From Candidatus Palauibacter rhopaloidicola (GTDB lineage: Bacteria > Gemmatimonadota > Gemmatimonadetes > Palauibacterales > Palauibacteraceae): DNA of 64,000 nucleotides. The translations under genes were made by a program, and so were the position numbers. Below are positions 59,995-64,000 of this stretch, one piece after another (position 1 is the stretch's first letter; each line of letters starts with the position of its first letter). The notes under the pieces were generated by a model. The model worked only from the letters and a program-made list of their open reading frames with translations, was not told the DNA's origin and searched no databases. The DNA lies in NCBI GenBank assembly GCA_026914155.1, contig JAPPGH010000024.1, forward strand, positions 62,001 through 126,000, in the 5' to 3' direction.

Positions 59995-61431
59995 TCACCG
60001 AATCCCCACCATCCCCTTCACGGAGTCGATGAGCTTCTCCGAGTCGTAACCCACACCGTCCTTGAACACGACGGTTACGTTCCTGATGATCGCGGAGTCC
60101 GACTCGAGATCGCCCTCGAGCACGACGAGATCCGCGAGCTTTCCGGCCTCGATCGTCCCGAGCTCGTCATCCACGCCCATGATGCGGGCGCCGTTCGCGC
60201 TCACGATCCCCACCACGGTGGAGGCGTCGAAACCCGCTTCGATGAGGAGCTCGTAGTTGCGCTGGTCTCCGAAGCCCGCGATGGCGCCCCCGATCCCCGT
60301 CGGATCCACGCCGGCCGCGAGCACGCCCCCGGCCTCGACGAAGCCGCGCTCGAACGCCATGTGCTTCTGGAGGTGCGTCTCCGTCATCGGCCAATCCGGG
60401 TTCGCCTCGATCGCGTCGACGGTCTCGAGGTAGTCCTCGCGCACCTCGGGCGCCATCGCCTCGAGCGTCCGCTCGTCGAGGACGGCGCGCCCCTTCGTCA
60501 TGGGCTCGATCACGGCCATCGTCGAGGTCATCCCGACATCGTTCTCGACCATGGAGAGGATCAGCGCCCGCGCCGTCTCCCCCGTCGGGTCCCCCTCCTC
60601 TCCCACGGTGACCATCGAGTTGGGCGGACACTCGTCCGGCCGCTTGCGCGGGTCGAAGTCCGTCGCCGTCCCGAAGCCGTGCTCGATGTTGTCCATCCCC
60701 ATATCCACGGCTTCCTGGAAGGTGATCGAGCAGATGTGTCCCGTGACCCGGAGGCCCTGCGCATGCGCCTCCTCGATGACGGCGGCGAGTTCGGCGCGGC
60801 GGATCGTCGTGTACGCCTTGATCCAGGAGACGCCCTCCCCAGCCCAGTAGCGGACGAAGCGGCGCGCTTCCTCGGGCGAGTTCACCTGCGCCATGTCGCC
60901 CAGCGCCGGGTTGGGCCCCGTGACGTACGGCGCGGTCACGTGCATGCGCGGGCCCGGCGCCAGCCCGCGCTCGATGCTCGACTTGACGTTGAGGTCCGCG
61001 TAGGGCGAGACGCTCCCCGTCGTGCGGATCGTCGTGACGCCGGCCGCGAGATAGAGGCGCGGGGAGGAGATGTTGCCCTGAGCCATCCGGCCCCCGGCGC
61101 CCATGAAGAACATGTGGTTGTGGAGCCCGATCATCCCCGGTATCACGGTGTGCCCCGGCAGTTCGTGGACCTCGGCGCCCGGCGGGATCTCTACCCCGCC
61201 GGCGGGACCCACGGCGGCGATCCGGTTCCCCTCGATCACGACGGTCTGGTTCGTGCGGGCGCCGGACCCGGTCCCGTCGATGACCTTGACGCCGGTGAGG
61301 GCGACCGTCGGCCCGGCGATGGAGACGAACTCGGAGGTCGCGTCGCCGAGTTCGGCCGCGGACTGTGCGGACAGGTGATCCGGAGCGAGAAGGGCCGCGA
61401 GCGCGACGGGGGCCGCGATGAACTTTCTCAT
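59995..61431 (-). CDS. Secreted imidazolonepropionase-like amidohydrolase (paralogue 2)
   Basis: [51 protein letters not shown]. Confidence 0.9.
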   Translation of the reverse strand: MRKFIAAPVALAALLAPDHLSAQSAAELGDATSEFVSIAGPTVALTGVKVIDGTGSGARTNQTVVIEGNRIAAVGPAGGVEIPPGAEVHELPGHTVIPGMIGLHNHMFFMGAGGRMAQGNISSPRLYLAAGVTTIRTTGSVSPYADLNVKSSIERGLAPGPRMHVTAPYVTGPNPALGDMAQVNSPEEARRFVRYWAGEGVSWIKAYTTIRRAELAAVIEEAHAQGLRVTGHICSITFQEAVDMGMDNIEHGFGTATDFDPRKRPDECPPNSMVTVGEEGDPTGETARALILSMVENDVGMTSTMAVIEPMTKGRAVLDERTLEAMAPEVREDYLETVDAIEANPDWPMTETHLQKHMAFERGFVEAGGVLAAGVDPTGIGGAIAGFGDQRNYELLIEAGFDASTVVGIVSANGARIMGVDDELGTIEAGKLADLVVLEGDLESDSAIIRNVTVVFKDGVGYDSEKLIDSVKGMVGIR

Positions 61432-61479
61432 GGGAGACTCCTGTGAGTTGGGCCGTTCAGGGCCCCAAAACGTACCGCG

Positions 61480-63717
61480 TCACGGCTCCACCGTGAACAC
61501 CATCTGCATGCCCGCCTCCAGGTGCTCGGCGATATGGCAGTGCAGCATCCATTGGCCGGGGTTCGAGAGTTCGAGCAGGAGGTCGACCGAACCGCCCACG
61601 GGGACGACCACCATGTCCTTCCAGGCGAGGTTGTCGTGCGGCACGCCGTTCGTGGCGAGGACGAGGAAGCGCTGGCCGTGGATGTGGATCGGATGCTGCA
61701 TCTGGTGCAGCGTCTCGCGGCGGCTCCGGATCCTCAGCTTGACCACGTCGCCCACGCGGAACGTCCACCGGATCGCCTCGTTCTCAAGGTCGGTGGAGGG
61801 CTCGCGCAGCGTCCACGACACGTTTTCCGGCGTCGAGATCAAGTTCATCATCGGCATCGTTCCCGACCACTCGACCGGGTGGAAGTACGCCGAGTCCACC
61901 TGCATGAGACGCTCGACGACGAGCGGGAGGCCGCGCGTCGTCATGTCGAGTTCCAGCGTGAGGTCCACCGGTCGGTCGAAGAGGGGGCGGTAGGGCGCGA
62001 TCTCGTCGCGCGCGCGTCCGTTCACCCTCAGTGCCTCGAAGGTCGCGTGCAGATCCGGCGTCGCGTCCGCCGCGCCGACGCGAACGACGCCCAGCGTGTC
62101 CTGCTCCGGGAAGAAGCTGCCTCCGATGTGGTCGATCCCCTGCACCCGGTTCAGAAGGGGGTAGCTCCCGCTCTCGGGGAAGGCGACGTGCACGATGTAA
62201 CGCTCCGCCGGCGCGATGATCACGCTCTCGACCCATTCCTCCCGCTCGAAATTGCCCACGTCGGCGCCCACGAGCTTCATGGGCGCTCCGCCGAAGGAGA
62301 GGTTGAACGTCCGCGTATTCGACGCGTTCGTGAAGAAGAAACGGACGACCGAGCCGCGCTCCACGTCCAGCGCGTAATCGGGCTCCCCGTTTACGAGCAT
62401 GGTGTTGCCGAAGCGGCCCATGAGCGCGTGGGTGGCGCGCTCGAGACCGAACGGGACCAGCCCATGCTCACCCACGAGCAGATCGTCGAGCATCACGACC
62501 TCCTCGCGGTGGACGGGGCTGAAATAGTCGGGATCTTCCGACCGGACCATGAGGTTGCCGGCCAGCCCCAGATCCTGCTGGACTTCCTCGCGGTGATGCG
62601 GGTGGTACCAGTAGAGGCCGGGGTCGGGGAAATGCACCGTGTAGCGGAAGCTCTCGCCGGGGGCCACGACATCCTGCGTCAGACCCGGGACGCCGTCGAA
62701 GCGGTTGTCGAGCCGCAGGCCGTGCCAGTGGATCGCGGTCGGCCAGTCGATGCGGTTCGTGAAGTCGATCGTGACCGTCGCGTCCTCGGGGACCCAGAGG
62801 AGGGGCCCGGGGATCTGTCCGTTGAAGCCGTAACCCAGGAGTTGGCGGCTCCCGATGCGGCGGCGCACGTAGACGGCGTCGAGGGCGAGCGAGTCGCCGT
62901 CGGCCAGTTCGATCAGCTCGCGGGGGCGGGCGTCGACGATCTCGCCTTCCCAGCCGTCTCCCGGCAGCCAGGGCTGCACGTCCGGCCGCAGCTCCATGAG
63001 CGACGGGAGCATCATGACCCCTTCGGGCATCGGCACGCCGCCCCACGCGTCGTCCATCGCCATCTCGCCGGGGGGGGTCCGCGAGGCGCCGAGCGCGAAC
63101 TCGAGGAAGTCGGCGGGCTGCATGCGGCTGGAAGGCGACTGGGCTCGCAGCACGTAGGGACCCGCCGGTTCCGCACCCACCCCCTCGGCCGCTTCGGGGC
63201 CCGGTCCGGATTCCGCCGTGACGAGGATGAGGAACTTGTTGAACGCGACCTGCCCCACCTCGGCGCGTCCGCGCGCCGGCACCTCTCCGAGCCGCTCGAT
63301 GGGCCAGAGCACCTGGGTCGACGCCCAGGCGACGTAACGGTCGTACGGACCGAGCGTGGACGGGGGCGGAAGCTCCGTCGAGATCACGGCGTCGTACAGG
63401 AGCCGTCCGTCTGGCGTCACCCCCACCGAGAACGGCCCCGGGGGACGGCGCAACTCGACCGTGCCGGTCGCGTCGGGGACGCGGGGCGTCGGGAACAGCG
63501 ACATGCAGTACAGGTCGGGGCTCGCCGCGCCCCCCTGCTCCGCGCCGGGCGTGCAGGGAGAGGCCTCCTGCCGGGCCTCCCGCGGCAGCGACATCCCCGG
63601 GGGCGCCTCGCCCACCCACAACCAGAGCGCCCCGCACAGCGCCCCGGCGGCGCCCAGCGCCGCAGCGGCCGCCGGGCCGGTGCCGCCCTCCGATGACCGC
63701 CGGGCCCCGGGAGTCAC
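61480..63717 (-). CDS. Multicopper oxidase with extended N-terminal domain
   Basis: AIHWHGLRLDN, YWYHPHHREEVQ, HPIHIHGQRFLV, HCHIAEHLEAGMQMVF; GTG start overlapping the SDR stop. Confidence 0.92.
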   Translation of the reverse strand: MTPGARRSSEGGTGPAAAAALGAAGALCGALWLWVGEAPPGMSLPREARQEASPCTPGAEQGGAASPDLYCMSLFPTPRVPDATGTVELRRPPGPFSVGVTPDGRLLYDAVISTELPPPSTLGPYDRYVAWASTQVLWPIERLGEVPARGRAEVGQVAFNKFLILVTAESGPGPEAAEGVGAEPAGPYVLRAQSPSSRMQPADFLEFALGASRTPPGEMAMDDAWGGVPMPEGVMMLPSLMELRPDVQPWLPGDGWEGEIVDARPRELIELADGDSLALDAVYVRRRIGSRQLLGYGFNGQIPGPLLWVPEDATVTIDFTNRIDWPTAIHWHGLRLDNRFDGVPGLTQDVVAPGESFRYTVHFPDPGLYWYHPHHREEVQQDLGLAGNLMVRSEDPDYFSPVHREEVVMLDDLLVGEHGLVPFGLERATHALMGRFGNTMLVNGEPDYALDVERGSVVRFFFTNASNTRTFNLSFGGAPMKLVGADVGNFEREEWVESVIIAPAERYIVHVAFPESGSYPLLNRVQGIDHIGGSFFPEQDTLGVVRVGAADATPDLHATFEALRVNGRARDEIAPYRPLFDRPVDLTLELDMTTRGLPLVVERLMQVDSAYFHPVEWSGTMPMMNLISTPENVSWTLREPSTDLENEAIRWTFRVGDVVKLRIRSRRETLHQMQHPIHIHGQRFLVLATNGVPHDNLAWKDMVVVPVGGSVDLLLELSNPGQWMLHCHIAEHLEAGMQMVFTVEP

Positions 63718-64000
63718 TGGAGGGACCGCGTGCGGCCCCCGTCGACGGCGATGGAAACGCCCGTCACGTAGCTGGCACGCTCGGAGGCGAGGAACGCCAC
63801 GACCGCGGCGAACTCGCGCGGGTCGCCGAGACGTCCCGCGGGGATCGCGGCGTGCCACCCCGCTTCCACTTCGTCGGTCGAGATCCCCCCGGCTTCGGCG
63901 CGCACGGCGGCCAGTTGCTCGAGCCTCGCCGTGCGCGTGAAACCCGGGAGCACATTGTTCACCGTCACGCCGTACGCGGCGACCTCGTTCGAAAGAGACT
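63714..64000 (-). CDS. SDR-family oxidoreductase (N-terminal part beyond the window edge)
   Basis: YGVTVNNVLPGFTRTARLEQL...GRLGDPREFAAVVAFLASERASYVTGVSIAVDGGRTRSLQ. Confidence 0.9.
   Translation of the reverse strand, partial: SLSNEVAAYGVTVNNVLPGFTRTARLEQLAAVRAEAGGISTDEVEAGWHAAIPAGRLGDPREFAAVVAFLASERASYVTGVSIAVDGGRTRSLQ

Noticed and set aside
61522-63696. 724-aa plus-strand ORF opposite the multicopper oxidase
   Set aside because: Shadow ORF; the opposite strand has all four copper-binding motifs.

Overview
A 64-kb, very GC-rich bacterial chromosomal window, densely packed with core housekeeping genes. No phage, IS element, integron or CRISPR array was seen. Gene content (TonB receptors with carboxypeptidase-like domains, bshA, DUF5117-type metalloproteases, amidohydrolase paralogues) suggests Gemmatimonadota or a neighbouring phylum; this is inference only. 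Main loci: infC (partial) / thrS; two paralogous HExxH lipoprotein peptidases; groES-groEL with a CIRCE operator; bshA-uppP-birA-coaX; tatD-mutL-miaA; secD-secF; a PIN/AbrB toxin-antitoxin pair; tRNA(CAU); moxR-DUF58-batD-batA-batB-batC; scpA-scpB-rluB; rpsT; pyrR-pyrB-pyrC; nhaC; a MerC-like gene; gltX-tadA; ctaA; hemE/hemY/hemH; two tandem amidohydrolases; a multicopper oxidase. The strongest hidden signal is selD. The ORF track shows it truncated (28508..29434), but the frame continues upstream through one UGA to an ATG at 29569, giving MNSPSAEAARLTQYSHGAG-U-ACKLGPEDL. The UGA sits at the catalytic Cys/Sec position and is followed 11 nt later by a SECIS-like hairpin, so selD appears to be a selenoprotein. 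Other signals: a terminator-like hairpin just upstream of infC (possible attenuator), a 37-bp AT-rich palindrome at the ctaA stop, a Fur/Zur-like box before the MerC-like gene, and several unrelated short tandem repeats (8-18 bp units) at gene junctions, some of which duplicate start codons or ATGA stop/start motifs.
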